Numbered from the stretch's first letter, positions 26,255 to 36,014 are shown. The stretch is 64,000 bases of DNA from CAYLLT01 sp964384465 (GCA_964384465.1 CAYLLT010000006.1:1-64000); one strand, 5' to 3'. The notes: generated from the letters alone by a model not told the origin. Program-made: numbers and translations.

Positions 26255-27880
26255 ATGAGGAAAATCGCTTGTGTCGCCGTCGTCCTGGGAATGCTGCTCT
26301 GCCCTGCCGGCCTGCTGCATGCCGAAGGGACGTTCGACCTGGTAGGAACCCATCCGGACGCTGCAGTCCAATCCACCTCGACGGGGAAGGTCTTGGCGGC
26401 TCTGACTGCCTTCAACGGCAAGATCTACGCAGGCTTCGGTGACTACGACACCAACACCGGCCCCATCGGCATCAGGGCATTTGACCCGGCCACCAACAGC
26501 TTCGGCGCCCGCTTATTGAACAGCCCGACCGAGGCCATCTATCAGTTCCGGCAGATTAGCGGCAAGCTGTACGCCCCAGACATCGACCCAACGGCTGGCA
26601 CCGGCGGATATGCCGTCGGTACGGCCAACGGCGCGACCGAATTCTGGGGGCACAACGCGCCGGTGAATGCGGTGCACATGTTCGATGTCGCCGGCTATGG
26701 CGGCAGCCTGTGGATGGCCGGAGCTGAGGGCAACAACGCCACGGTCTGGCGCAGCACCGACAACGGCGTGACCTGGGGCGTCTCGCTGAGCGTGCCTCCC
26801 AGCGGCGGGTACTCCTTTGTCCGCATCTACGGCATGGGCGTCTACAACGGCAAGTTGTATGCGACCGTGGATGCCGAAACGACCCAATCGCGCGTCTTTG
26901 ATGGAACAAGCTGGTCCGACGGGCCGGACCTGACCCCCAGCGGAGGGTTCATGTCCAACGCCGATACGTTCGCGGGCTCCATGATCTACCAGAGCTGGGA
27001 GTGCGGCCTAGGCCCATCGAAGATGTACAAGTTCGACGGCACGTCGGCCACCTACATTTCCAGCAACACCCTCTACGACTACTTCTATGACTACAAGATT
27101 GTCGGCGGCAGGATGTACGCCCTGATCCCCGAGTACGTCCTCATTCCGGGAAACGCCGGCCTGACACTCCAAGACATCCTGGTCAAGTGGACCGACAACC
27201 TGGTCGACTGGCAGACCATCGCCACGGCCCCTATTACCTCCCGAAGCCTCGCGATCCTGGGTGGCCAGCTTTTCGTCGGCGCGACCAACGGCGAACTGTA
27301 CAAGTACAGCGAGCCGGTCCCCGAGCCCGACGCGGACAACGATGGCGTACCCGATAGAAGCGACAACTGCCCCACCATCGCCAATCCGGCCCAAGAAGAC
27401 CAGGATGCCGACGGGTTTGGCGATGTGTGTGACAACTGCCCCACTGTAGCGAATCCGAATCAGCTCGACACCGATGGCGATATGATCGGCGATGCCTGCG
27501 ATCCTGATGACGACAACGACGGCGTTCCCGATATCCAGGACAACTGCCGGTTCGTTGCGAACCCATCCCAAACTGACGCCGACGGCGATCACCGAGGGGA
27601 TGCGTGTGACAATTGTCCGGGAACACCCCCCGGCGCGATTGTGGATGATGTGGGATGTCCGTTGCCAATACCGGGCGATTTCGACGGCGACTACGACGTG
27701 GATCAGGAGGACTTTGGGCATCTACAACAATGTCTTTCCGGCGAGGCTACCCCTCACGGATCCGGTTGTACCGATGCAGATGCCGATTCTGACGGCGACG
27801 TGGATGCGGCGGACGTAGCGCTATTCCATCGCTGCATGAGCGGTCCCAATGTGATAGGAGATTCGCATTGCGCTGACTAG
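26255..27880 (+). CDS. Secreted protein with N-terminal propeller-like domain, TSP3-like repeats and dockerin pair
   Basis: This 541-residue protein starts at ATG 26255 after aaggagat; an upstream in-frame start at 26213 precedes a charged segment. A signal peptide is followed by about 340 residues of beta-propeller-like sequence (LTAFNGKIYAGFGDYDTNTG, YGGSLWMAGAEGNNATVWRS). Calcium-binding thrombospondin-3-like repeats come next (DADNDGVPDRSDNCP, DQDADGFGDVCDNCP and more). The C-terminus carries a dockerin-like pair (DFDGDYDVDQEDFGHLQQCL; DADSDGDVDAADVALFHRCM). Such tails are common on planctomycete surface proteins; partner cohesins are not known here. It lies between two copies of the palindrome. 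Confidence 0.85.
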   Translation: MRKIACVAVVLGMLLCPAGLLHAEGTFDLVGTHPDAAVQSTSTGKVLAALTAFNGKIYAGFGDYDTNTGPIGIRAFDPATNSFGARLLNSPTEAIYQFRQISGKLYAPDIDPTAGTGGYAVGTANGATEFWGHNAPVNAVHMFDVAGYGGSLWMAGAEGNNATVWRSTDNGVTWGVSLSVPPSGGYSFVRIYGMGVYNGKLYATVDAETTQSRVFDGTSWSDGPDLTPSGGFMSNADTFAGSMIYQSWECGLGPSKMYKFDGTSATYISSNTLYDYFYDYKIVGGRMYALIPEYVLIPGNAGLTLQDILVKWTDNLVDWQTIATAPITSRSLAILGGQLFVGATNGELYKYSEPVPEPDADNDGVPDRSDNCPTIANPAQEDQDADGFGDVCDNCPTVANPNQLDTDGDMIGDACDPDDDNDGVPDIQDNCRFVANPSQTDADGDHRGDACDNCPGTPPGAIVDDVGCPLPIPGDFDGDYDVDQEDFGHLQQCLSGEATPHGSGCTDADADSDGDVDAADVALFHRCMSGPNVIGDSHCAD

Positions 27881-27898
27881 GAGACCGTCCGTGGACGG

Positions 27899-27946
27899 AA
27901 AAGGGGATGAGTCCAATTTGATCAGAATTGGACTCATCCCCTTTTT
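27899..27946. repeat. 48-bp palindromic element, copy 4
   Basis: Same sequence as the full copy at 24415-24462. It lies 18 bases after the stop of the TSP3/dockerin gene. It is followed by a separate perfect 20-base palindrome (atcccgatgtacatcgggat, 27965-27984). Confidence 0.85.
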
Positions 27947-28001
27947 GTCACAGCACGCACAAAAATCCCGATGTACATCGGGATGCGTGCCACCCCCCGA
28001 A

Positions 28002-28213
28002 ATCCACCCCACACGGCTTTTGCGTTTACGGCTGCAATCCGGGACGATATCACTTCATGTGGTTTCTGAAATACGCTGCCACCTTTCATGTTGTCGCCCT
28101 TTTTACAGTACTTGCATTCGGTCAGTCGCGACCCGCTTCGACCCCATCCGACCGGCAAGCGATCGAGGATTTACGTGCGGGCCGTTTTGATTGGACGATT
28201 TCCGAGCCGCTCG
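28002..28213 (+). repeat. 212-bp duplicate of the GH62 5' region (copy 2, with intact gene)
   Basis: This copy continues into the complete GH62-like gene, so it is probably the ancestral arrangement. The aligned segment ends at base 28213; beyond it copy 1 switches to palindrome sequence. Confidence 0.85.
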
Positions 28214-29115
28214 TGGCGCCGGCCGAGCGAGTCGACGATCCCTGCCGCGCGATCAAGGATCCCAGCGTTGTGTTTTTCGACCGCCGCTGGCATTTGTTCT
28301 GCACCATCCGCAGCCGCAAGCGCACCCACCAGATCGAATACCTGTCATTCTCCGACTGGAAGGATGCGGATCGTGCCCCACGGCACGTTCTGAAGATCAG
28401 CGATGGTTTCTTCTGTGCCCCGCAGGTGTTTTATTTCGCGCCGCAGAAAAAATGGTATCTCATCTTTCAGGCCGTCCTGGAACCCGCAAGCAAGATGGTT
28501 CCGGCGTACGCCACCACGACGGACTTGGCGGACCCGGACTCCTGGAGTCGTCCTGCCGCGATGATCGAGCGAAAGCCGGACCACGTCAACGCCTGGCTCG
28601 ACTTCTGGGTGATCTGCGACGAGAGGCGGGCCTATCTGTTCTTCACGTCGCTCGACGGCCGGATGTGGCGAGCGGAAACGAGTCTCACTGACTTTCCCAG
28701 AGGGTGGAGCCGGCCGGTCGTCGCGCTCCAGGGCGACGTTTTCGAGGCCAGCCACACCTATCAGCTCAAAGGACTCGGTGAGTATCTCACACTCATCGAA
28801 GCCCAGAACGGCGTCGGGAAATCATGGCGTTATTACAAGGCTTATGTCGCGGATCGGCTCGATGGTGAATGGAAACCGCTGGCCGCTACTCGAGAACAAC
28901 CCTTCGCGGCCCGCTCCAACTGCAAACCGCTCGGCAAGCCGTGGACCGACTCCATCAGTCACGGCGAACTGATCCGGGACGGATACGATCAGACCTTGCA
29001 GGTCGATCCGGCGAAGCTGCGGTTTCTCTTTCAAGGCGTGACCGAGCAGCAGCGGGTGGGTAAGGCGTACGGCGAAATCCCCTGGCGGCTGGGGTTGCTT
29101 GAGCCCGCGAGGTGA
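28057..29115 (+). CDS. Secreted GH62-like alpha-L-arabinofuranosidase
   Basis: This 352-residue protein starts at ATG 28057, where a signal peptide begins (MWFLKYAATFHVVALFTVLA). The mature part resembles five-bladed GH62 propellers: AIKDPSVVFF (candidate base Asp68), FCAPQVFYFAPQKKWYLIFQ, FWVICDERRAYLFFTSLDGR, and FEASHTYQLKG with candidate acid Glu230. The family removes arabinofuranosyl side chains from arabinoxylan. The length and blade order fit. Its 5' end is duplicated at 24175-24386. A longer in-frame start at 27928 would begin inside the palindrome and is rejected. Confidence 0.8.
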   Translation: MWFLKYAATFHVVALFTVLAFGQSRPASTPSDRQAIEDLRAGRFDWTISEPLVAPAERVDDPCRAIKDPSVVFFDRRWHLFCTIRSRKRTHQIEYLSFSDWKDADRAPRHVLKISDGFFCAPQVFYFAPQKKWYLIFQAVLEPASKMVPAYATTTDLADPDSWSRPAAMIERKPDHVNAWLDFWVICDERRAYLFFTSLDGRMWRAETSLTDFPRGWSRPVVALQGDVFEASHTYQLKGLGEYLTLIEAQNGVGKSWRYYKAYVADRLDGEWKPLAATREQPFAARSNCKPLGKPWTDSISHGELIRDGYDQTLQVDPAKLRFLFQGVTEQQRVGKAYGEIPWRLGLLEPAR

Positions 29116-29543
29116 CCATGCTTACCGGCAGGGCGGCCTCCTTTGAAGGTGTCCGACCCACACGCTTTTATTCGGATTCTGCTACTGGAATCAGTTTGCC
29201 GCGCGACGGTGGGACCGTATCGCGCGGGGCGGCGATCGCCTTGCGGCGTCGGCGTTGCAACCATTGCTCCAAGCTGTTTTGTATCCCTTCCATTACCCAA
29301 AAGCCGTCACAGCGACCTTAGCAGTCCGTGGTAGAAGTCTTCTCGGTGCCGATGGTTGGCAGTGCTAACGCCGCTAGTGTCAGCCTACCGCGTCCGCCAA
29401 AGTCCTCCCATCCGTCGGACCCAGTCGTTCACCGACCGAACAGTCAGTCGGGGCGGCAATCCTCTGCGCTCAGTCGATCAGGGGGGAGACTCCAGGGACA
29501 CTTCAGTTGGAGCCCCATTGTCAGCCGGTTAGAATCCCTGTAA
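29116..29543. other. Spacer of 428 bp with no recognisable gene
   Basis: Short frames on both strands (for example one reading RRRRCNHCSKLF near 29240-29290) have no family match I can name. No clear repeat or promoter is visible. Confidence 0.5.
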
Positions 29544-31730
29544 ATGGGATCGTCGCGGAAAACAGACAACCGAGATTCCGGGAGCGGCTTGGCGATTGCG
29601 GGACTCGCCGTCCTGCTGGTCGCGGTGGCCGGACCGCCGGTATGGGCTTACGACACCGACTCGCCGTATGCAGTGGTCGGATTCGTACCCTCCGTGACGC
29701 GATGGAACGCGATACGGGACGCGGGCATCGGCTGGGTGCGTTGCCCTTTTAACTGGGATCTCGTCGAGCAGCCCCAAAAGGGCACTTTCAACTGGATTTT
29801 GCAGGACGACATGGTGGCCCAAGCCAACGCCCGCGGCCTGCACATCTACGCGGGACTCGGATACACGCCCACCTGGGCATCCGCCGGCGGCCATAGCTAT
29901 GATGTCCCCAACAACTTCCAGGATTGGTATGACTATGTCTTCACTTGCGTCAATCGATACAAGGCTTCCATCAAGTATTGGGAGGTTTGGAACGAGCCGA
30001 ACCTCTCCATGTTCTGGGCGGGCACCCGGAGCCAGTACATCAACAACATCCTGAAGATGGCCTCCGATGCCGCCCACGCCGCGGACCCTGATTGCATGAT
30101 CTTCGCTCCGGAATGCGGCGACCAGAATTTCATCAGGGACGCCCTGCAACTGGCCGGCAACAAGGTCGACATCATCTCCTTACATAAATACGGTTCCGGC
30201 GGGGGCTCGCCGGACACTCCCGCCAACCGGATCGCCGGCATCGACAGCTTGCACAACTACATCGTCAGCCTGGGCTACAGCGGCAAGGCGATCTGGGTGA
30301 CCGAGTCCGGCTGGGCGTCGGACGATCCGGGAATGACCGAACAGTTGGAGGGGGACTATCTGGTGGGCATGCTCGCGGGCATGTCCTCGCGACCCTGGTG
30401 GAAGACGTTCTTCTGGTACCAGATTTGGGAGGGTCCTCCCGGCACCGGACAGGCCGGGCTGCTCTATCAGAACGAGACGCCCAAGCCCGCGTGGTATTCC
30501 CAGCGGGACTACGCGCTAGCCCATCCCGCGCCGCAGATGGTCTCGGTCAATCTCAGCACCACGGATATCGTGAATGGCATTAACCTGGTCACGGTGGGCG
30601 ACGGCAATACCACGCCGGCTACGATAGCCAACCGCGGTTGTCGCAGGAACACCAACCCGGCGGCCAACGACCATTACATCTATTTTAATGTGGTCGATGG
30701 TTTCGCGTACCAAGGGAACCGTCCTTCGGTGACCGTCACCTTTGACTATCACGATGGGGGTACCGGCGTGGTGACGTTGGAATACGACTCACTCAGTAAT
30801 GGTGCGTACCAGAATGCCGGCTCGGTCGCGCTGGCAGGCAAGGACACCTGGAAGCAATACACGTTCAATCTCACCGACGCCTACTTCGGCAATCGCCAGA
30901 ACGGCGGGGCTGATTTCCGGATCTACCCCAACTTGGGGACAACGTTCTACCTCGACGTGGTGCAAGTGGATGCCCCTCCCATCGCCTTGCCCGGTCAAGC
31001 CAGTAACCCCAATCCCGCTGCCGCCACCACCAATGTGAGCATCACATCCACACTGAGCTGGACGGCCGGCAGCAATACAACCTCGCACGGTGTCTACTTC
31101 GGGATGACGAGCCCGGGCACATTCCAAGGCAATCAAGCCGGCACCACCTACAACCCAGGCACGCTGGCCCAGGGCACCACTTATTTCTGGCGAATCGATG
31201 AGAATAATCCGGGCGGAACCACGACAGGGGCAGTCTGGAGCTTCACCACTTTGCTGCTGCCCGGTCAGGCCAGCGATCCCAGGCCACCTAGTGAAACAAC
31301 CGGCCTGGGGACAACAGTTAGCCTGAATTGGACGACCGGCAGCAATACCACCTCACACGATGTCTACTTCGGCACCGTCAGCCCCGGCACATTCCAAGGC
31401 AATCAAGCCGGCACCGGTTTTAACCCACCGACGCTATCGCCTGGAACGAAGTATTACTGGCGAATCGACGAGAACAACGCTGACGGCACAACCACCGGCG
31501 CGCTCTGGAGCTTCAAGACCGCTTCGGTCCCGCGAGCCGACTTTGATGCCGATGGCGATGTCGATCAGAGCGACTTTGCGCATCTTCAGAACTGCTTCAA
31601 CGGTAGCGGCAAGCCCGTTCCTCTGGGATGCGAGGACGCCGACCTGAACGTTGACGGTTCCGTCGACACGGCGGACTTCACCGCTTTTCTACCCTGCATG
31701 GGCGGTGCCGATCACTCACCAGGCTGCTGA
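29544..31730 (+). CDS. Secreted clan-A glycosidase (GH39-like) with two Fn3-like repeats and dockerin pair
   Basis: This 728-residue protein has a signal peptide (LAIAGLAVLLVAVAG). Residues 38-330 form a TIM barrel with WEVWNEPN (candidate acid Glu151) and WVTESGW (candidate nucleophile Glu254), typical of GH39/GH5-like clan-A enzymes. Residues 335-480 look like a beta-sandwich binding module. Two near-identical 85-residue Fn3-like repeats follow, sharing GVYFGMTSPGTFQGNQAGT and TYFWRIDENN. A dockerin-like pair closes it (DFDADGDVDQSDFAHLQNCF; DLNVDGSVDTADFTAFLPCM). Its substrate is probably a plant or algal glycan. Confidence 0.82.
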   Translation: MGSSRKTDNRDSGSGLAIAGLAVLLVAVAGPPVWAYDTDSPYAVVGFVPSVTRWNAIRDAGIGWVRCPFNWDLVEQPQKGTFNWILQDDMVAQANARGLHIYAGLGYTPTWASAGGHSYDVPNNFQDWYDYVFTCVNRYKASIKYWEVWNEPNLSMFWAGTRSQYINNILKMASDAAHAADPDCMIFAPECGDQNFIRDALQLAGNKVDIISLHKYGSGGGSPDTPANRIAGIDSLHNYIVSLGYSGKAIWVTESGWASDDPGMTEQLEGDYLVGMLAGMSSRPWWKTFFWYQIWEGPPGTGQAGLLYQNETPKPAWYSQRDYALAHPAPQMVSVNLSTTDIVNGINLVTVGDGNTTPATIANRGCRRNTNPAANDHYIYFNVVDGFAYQGNRPSVTVTFDYHDGGTGVVTLEYDSLSNGAYQNAGSVALAGKDTWKQYTFNLTDAYFGNRQNGGADFRIYPNLGTTFYLDVVQVDAPPIALPGQASNPNPAAATTNVSITSTLSWTAGSNTTSHGVYFGMTSPGTFQGNQAGTTYNPGTLAQGTTYFWRIDENNPGGTTTGAVWSFTTLLLPGQASDPRPPSETTGLGTTVSLNWTTGSNTTSHDVYFGTVSPGTFQGNQAGTGFNPPTLSPGTKYYWRIDENNADGTTTGALWSFKTASVPRADFDADGDVDQSDFAHLQNCFNGSGKPVPLGCEDADLNVDGSVDTADFTAFLPCMGGADHSPGC

Positions 31731-32154
31731 TGGGGTCGAGGCGGCCCCTACGGAGCTGGCGGGCTGGCGGATGCTCCAGGAGATTCAAGGGGAGTTACTG
31801 AAACTGAACACCCAGAAACGAGAGATCGAAAAGCTGGCGGGCGGGCGGTTAGACCCCGATGTAATCGCAACTCAGTTGATCGCGCGGGTGAAGGACTTGA
31901 CGGGATTCCTGGAGAGTCAGGATGTCGAGGAGCAGCGGAAGGCCCTGTTCGCCTTCTGTAAACGGATCGTGGCGGACGCTGAGAATCGAGAAATCATCCT
32001 CTCGACTGACCTGACCGGCATGGCGCCAAACGAAACCCCGCCGGGGCTCCCAGCGGGGTTGTGCAATTCGATGCTCCCCGACCGGGAAGCATGCATTATT
32101 GCACAACCAGAAATGCTGTTTTTGACTCCGCACCTGCGGTTTGCGGCGGCGTGA
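31731..32154 (+). pseudogene. C-terminal fragment of a serine recombinase
   Basis: The frame, open from just after the dockerin gene to the stop at 32152-32154, reads EIQGELLKLNTQKREIEKLA, then VKDLTGFLESQDVEEQRKAL and FAFCKRIVADAENREIILST. This is the coiled-coil and terminal segment of large serine recombinases, as common in planctomycetes. The catalytic resolvase domain is absent. The fragment directly abuts the stop of the preceding gene, suggesting a recombination join there. Confidence 0.65.
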
Positions 32155-32360
32155 GGTTCACGAGATACACCGGGGGTCGATCGTCTACGGTCCTGGCTTT
32201 GGACTCAGAGTCCGACGTGGCTTGGCCGGATCCAGTGGTCGAACTGGTTCGATTCGGGGCTTCCCGGGCTCACATCAAGCAAGAAACTTACCGGCATGAT
32301 TACTGCATGCTCGTCGACAGCAACACTCTGCGTGCCTGGCCGCTGGCCGAATCTCATGCG
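32155..32360. other. Spacer after the recombinase relic
   Basis: No recognisable gene or repeat. Confidence 0.4.
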
Positions 32361-33002
32361 TCACCGTGCATCCAGGGACTCGAGTATGGAAAGGATGCGG
32401 TCCAGCGTGCTGTACACGGAGATCGCGACATTCACGGTATAGCGTTTGTCGGGATTCTTGTGGCCGCTCACGTGCCCGTCGACATACAAAGCATTGATCA
32501 TTCGTTGTTGATGGTGCGTTCGCGTTTTGAGGTTGAAGAGGGCCATCATCGGCGGCGACAGGAACTGCGTGTCCAGTGCAAGGCAGCGGATGGGGATGCC
32601 ATTGCGATTATCGCCCAGTTGGTCGATCTTCATGCGCGGCGGCGGCAGCGGTCCACTCTGCGCGGCCACGGAAGCGTGGCGGTAGTAGTAACTGGCTTCG
32701 ACTTGTGAGACGCCAACGGCAGCCAGAGCGGCTTGAGCGTCCCTCTTTTCGTCCGCGCCGGGGCAAAACAGCACCTGCTTCTCTTTGCCCAGGTGCTTGC
32801 GCAGGAGAAGCCCCAGACCGACGGGCGCGCCATTTTGGAGGGAGATCAACGACGTGACGTTCCCCGTCCGCGGGTAGAAGTTGGTGGCGGAGGGAGGCGG
32901 CGACTTTGGACCGTAAGGGATGCAGCCCCGGTTATCCGCGGCATAAGAATGAACGGCCACACCGACCAGCGGATCAGACGCACTCCAACAGTTCCTACGC
33001 AC
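32361..33002 (-). pseudogene. N-terminally truncated pseudopilin-like protein (H-X9-DG type)
   Basis: The 213-residue minus-strand frame resembles planctomycete pseudopilins: VAVHSYAADNRGCIPYGPKS, NGAPVGLGLLLRKHLGKEKQ, QVLFCPGADEKRD, and near the end QQRMINALYVDGHVSG. The last segment matches the family's C-terminal His-spacer-DG signature, with spacing one residue longer than nominal. The prepilin leader and hydrophobic N-terminal helix are missing, and the frame begins with a GTG and no good ribosome binding site. It is most likely a relic. Sequence upstream in other frames does not restore the leader. Confidence 0.6.
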
Positions 33003-33582
33003 CCATCTGGAGCGGCCGCGTTCCAGCGTGGATATCTGTTACAGACGGCGTACAAGTCGGCGATGCCTGTCTCCTGATTATTAGGGTTCTGCTGGAAACG
33101 GAGTTGGTATTGAGGAGCGCTGAGCCATGCGACCCACTCGAAATCACACGTGCTATTCGCAGCCGGCTTCACCATCAGCGATGGCCCGTCCGCAATTGGT
33201 TTTTATCTCACATTGTTTATGTCACTCACGTAGTCAATGTGCCCAAACAGGGCGGCACCGCTACCATCAGGTTGTGTGGTGGCCGAATTCCCGACTCCCG
33301 CGGCCGACTCCAACAACTTGCGTTTCTCGCACTTGCCCAGGTCCCGGTCTCCGTTCGTCCCTCAGCCAAGTCCGCTGATTGGGACATGCAGATCGTTTTG
33401 AACCGGCGGCCGGCCTGTTTTCCAAGCTGGTATGAACTCGTCCTCCAGATGTTCGCGTATGAGCCGTGGGAACGCAGGATGATTTTCAAAGCACTTGGTC
33501 ACGTTATGCCCAACGACGTTCAGTACCTTTTAGACTGAAGTTCCTTGCCGTGGAAAGCGGCATCTGGCGGATTCGACGAGAG
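33003..33582. other. 580-bp region of degraded sequence
   Basis: Several short frames look protein-like but are broken. On the minus strand 33203-33361 reads CEKRKLLESAAG, then GSGAALFGHIDYVSDINNVR and stop. On the plus strand a frame ends at 33538 with ELVLQMFAYEPWERRM. I cannot assign either to a family. The region lies between the pseudopilin relic and the IS1634-type transposase and may be decayed flanking genes. Confidence 0.3.
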
Positions 33583-35325
33583 TTACATCGAATCGGCAAT
33601 TCCTCCTACTGGCAACACAGCCAGGAGTTCCATGGCTCGTGCCTGCAGGGCCGTCGGGTCCGTCACCTGATTGAAGGGCACTCCGGATGGTTCATTTTGG
33701 AGCTTGCAGGTGTTTCGAGTCTGGGTGGCCAGGTGGGCCAGCAAGGCCTCGAAGCTGTGGACGGGCAGGCCCGCTGAGGTCTGCCGGTCGGACTTTTTTC
33801 GCTTCGCCGATGCCGAGGGCCTGGCCGGTGCGACGGGATCACGCAGCGTCCGCGCCGAAGGCAATTCCTCATCTTCAAACAGAAGTTCCGCCCACGCCCG
33901 GCGCAGGTGCCACTCGATGTAATAGGCCAGCATGCACAGCAGGACGTGGGCGCGAACATGATCTTCGGTGTGATGGAAGATCGGCCGAACGCGCAGGTCG
34001 AGCCCCTTGAGACAGCGGAACGCGCGTTCCACCTGGGCGAGCCCCTTGTAGCCGCGGACGGCATCGGCGGCGCTGAGCCGCTTGACCGGCTCGCTGGTCC
34101 GCACAACGTAGATGCCATCCAACTGAGTCTCGCGACGGATCGACTCCTCGCAGCGCAACCAGCGAAAGACGCCCGCCTCGATCGTCCACTCGAAGTGCTT
34201 GGCCATCTTGTAACGGTCGATGACGCGGCCGACCTTCACGCCGATCTGATCGGCACCCAGCGGCTTGGCCTGGCGCCGGGCCACGCTGGCCGCGATCCGC
34301 TCGAGTTCTTTCTGCGTAGCCGCCAATAGCTCCTCACGCTTGCGCCGCCGCTGCTCGGCCAGGAGCGGATTGAAGCAGGCCATGAGCCGCTCGCCCGGGA
34401 AGTCGGGTGATCGGATCTCGGCCAGGTTCTGCTGGTCAAACAGGGACAACTGCAAATGTCCCTGATCGATCAGCTCGCGGATCGCATGGCTCCGCAGCGC
34501 GGAGATCCAGCCCAGGCCCGGATGCGCCTGGAGTTCGTCGATCTGCGTCTGCGTGAGCATCCCGCGATCACCCACCAGCACCACGTGCGCCAGGTCGAAC
34601 CGCTCGCGGATCTTCTCGGCCTGATCGGACACCGTGGTCGGATCGCCGGTATTGCCGGGATACACCTGCACCGCCACCGGGCGGCCCCCTCGGTCCGTCA
34701 TCACCCCGTACACGATGATCGGCAGGCCCTTCTTCCCATCGCGATCGTGACCAAAGCGGGCCAGTGGGCAGGCCTGGCCGGTGTAGAAGCTGCTGCTCAC
34801 GTCGTAGAGGACCAGGCTGCCCTCCGACAGATGCCGCGCCGCCAGCTTCTTCTCGATCCGCTCCTGACGCGCGAGCAACCAGTCCAGGGCCGCGTACAAC
34901 TCGTCCACGTCGGCGCTGCCCACGGACAGCGCGTCGGCCAGCGTCGTGTCATTCCAATGCCGGGTATTGGCCAGCTTGGAACGCGGGTGAATCAAACGCT
35001 CGACGATCATGGCCAGCACCAGGTCGCGCTCGCGGCACTGCTTCGAGGCGATCAGCGCGTCCACCCCCAGCTTGCGGACCGCCTCCAGAATCGCCTCCAC
35101 ATGGCCATGCGGCAGCGACCGCTCGATACGCACCAGATCCTTGGCTGGCACCAGACGCTCACCCCGCAGCAACGCACGAAACGATTCGATCTGCGCGGCC
35201 GGCCAGTGCGAGAGATTGGCCAGCGTGCGTTTGACGATCTTCTGGCCCTCCCGCCGCGCATCGCGAAGCAAAATGGCGGGCGGCGAGCCGCGATTGGGAA
35301 CGGTCTCGATGTACATGGGAACCAT
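33583..35325 (-). mobile_element. IS1634-type transposase, apparently intact
   Basis: This 580-residue protein has the features of IS1634-family (IS4-superfamily) DDE transposases. The N-terminal half carries RDLVLAMIVERLIHPRSKLA and LAARHLSEGSLVLYDVSSSF (first Asp). The second Asp is in HVVLVGDRGMLTQTQIDEL. The catalytic Glu is in QVERAFRCLKGLDLRVRPIF, with HVRAHVLLCMLAYYIEWHLR after it. No frameshift is seen, so it could be active. I could not identify convincing terminal inverted repeats or a target duplication; an 11-bp direct repeat (tacatgggaac at 35312 and 35368) lies at the 5' side. Element borders are therefore undetermined. Confidence 0.88.
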
Positions 35326-35666
35326 AATACCATGAATCGGCTGGAGTGCAAGGCATAATCCAGATATTACATGGGAACATTATGCGGAGAGCGCAGGTGC
35401 CTATGTGCAGGAACGATCGCGGCTTACTAAAAAAACAGGGGGCAGCTTTGAAGGGAACTTCGGTTTAGACAGAGTTGTAGATGACGTGACACTGTATCCT
35501 GTCGATTGGCGGCGCTGTGCCGCCTTCAGACGGACCTCTAACAAGTTAGCAGTCGCTAATATGTTATGCGGTTCTACAAAACCGTTAAATCTAGTGAAGT
35601 CGCTAGGTTGTAACCCTCGGAACTTATGGTAAGATAGAGGGGCTATTAAAGTGTCACAGCACAAAG
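35326..35666. other. Spacer between the transposase and the regulator genes
   Basis: This 340-bp stretch is AT-richer than its surroundings. No gene is recognised. It should hold the right end of the IS element and the promoter of the LuxR gene; no clear motif was found. Confidence 0.4.
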
Positions 35667-36014
35667 ATGAGAAATAGTATGACGCATGCGGGGCACACCA
35701 TGAATAACGAGACGGATGTAGGCATTCCTCCAGCGGCCGAAATGGGTGGAAATCGCCCCACGCCGGGAACGACGCGGTTTCCGGCTGCCGCGGTGGTGGC
35801 TGGTTTCTGCGATCATCATCAGTTGACACCGCGCGAGCGACAACTCGTTGAGCTGATCTGCACGGGCATGAAGAACACGCGTATCAGCCGGGAGCTCCAC
35901 GTGTCGGAGGCGACGGTGCGTTTGCACATGACGAACCTTCATCGAAAGGTGAAGAGCAGTAATAAAGTAGAACTGCTGCTCAAGCTCTGGCAGTGGTCGA
36001 TAACGCAGGGTTGA
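35667..36014 (+). CDS. Solo LuxR-type DNA-binding protein
   Basis: This 115-residue protein consists of about 45 poorly structured residues and one LuxR/NarL-type helix-turn-helix (LTPRERQLVELICTGMKNTR, then ELHVSEATVRLHMTNLHRKV). No receiver or ligand-binding domain is present. Starts at 35667, 35679 and 35700 are possible; none has a strong ribosome binding site. It lies upstream of a histidine kinase and a full response regulator, and so may control them or the exopolysaccharide locus that follows. Confidence 0.8.
   Translation: MRNSMTHAGHTMNNETDVGIPPAAEMGGNRPTPGTTRFPAAAVVAGFCDHHQLTPRERQLVELICTGMKNTRISRELHVSEATVRLHMTNLHRKVKSSNKVELLLKLWQWSITQG

Noticed and set aside
27008..27721. Minus-strand frame of 237 codons, Val/Ile-rich
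   Set aside because: Produced by reading TSP3-repeat DNA backwards; not a membrane protein.
27928..28056. Upstream start for the GH62 gene inside the palindrome
   Set aside because: The added residues encode repeat and spacer sequence; the signal peptide begins at 28057.
34456..35358. Plus-strand frame of 300 codons over the IS1634 transposase
   Set aside because: Antisense to an intact DDE transposase; composition is shadow-like.
33490..35420. Terminal inverted repeats of the IS1634-type element
   Set aside because: Compared both flanks by eye; only weak partial matches (ttatgccc versus taatgttccc) and an 11-bp direct repeat. No border is claimed.
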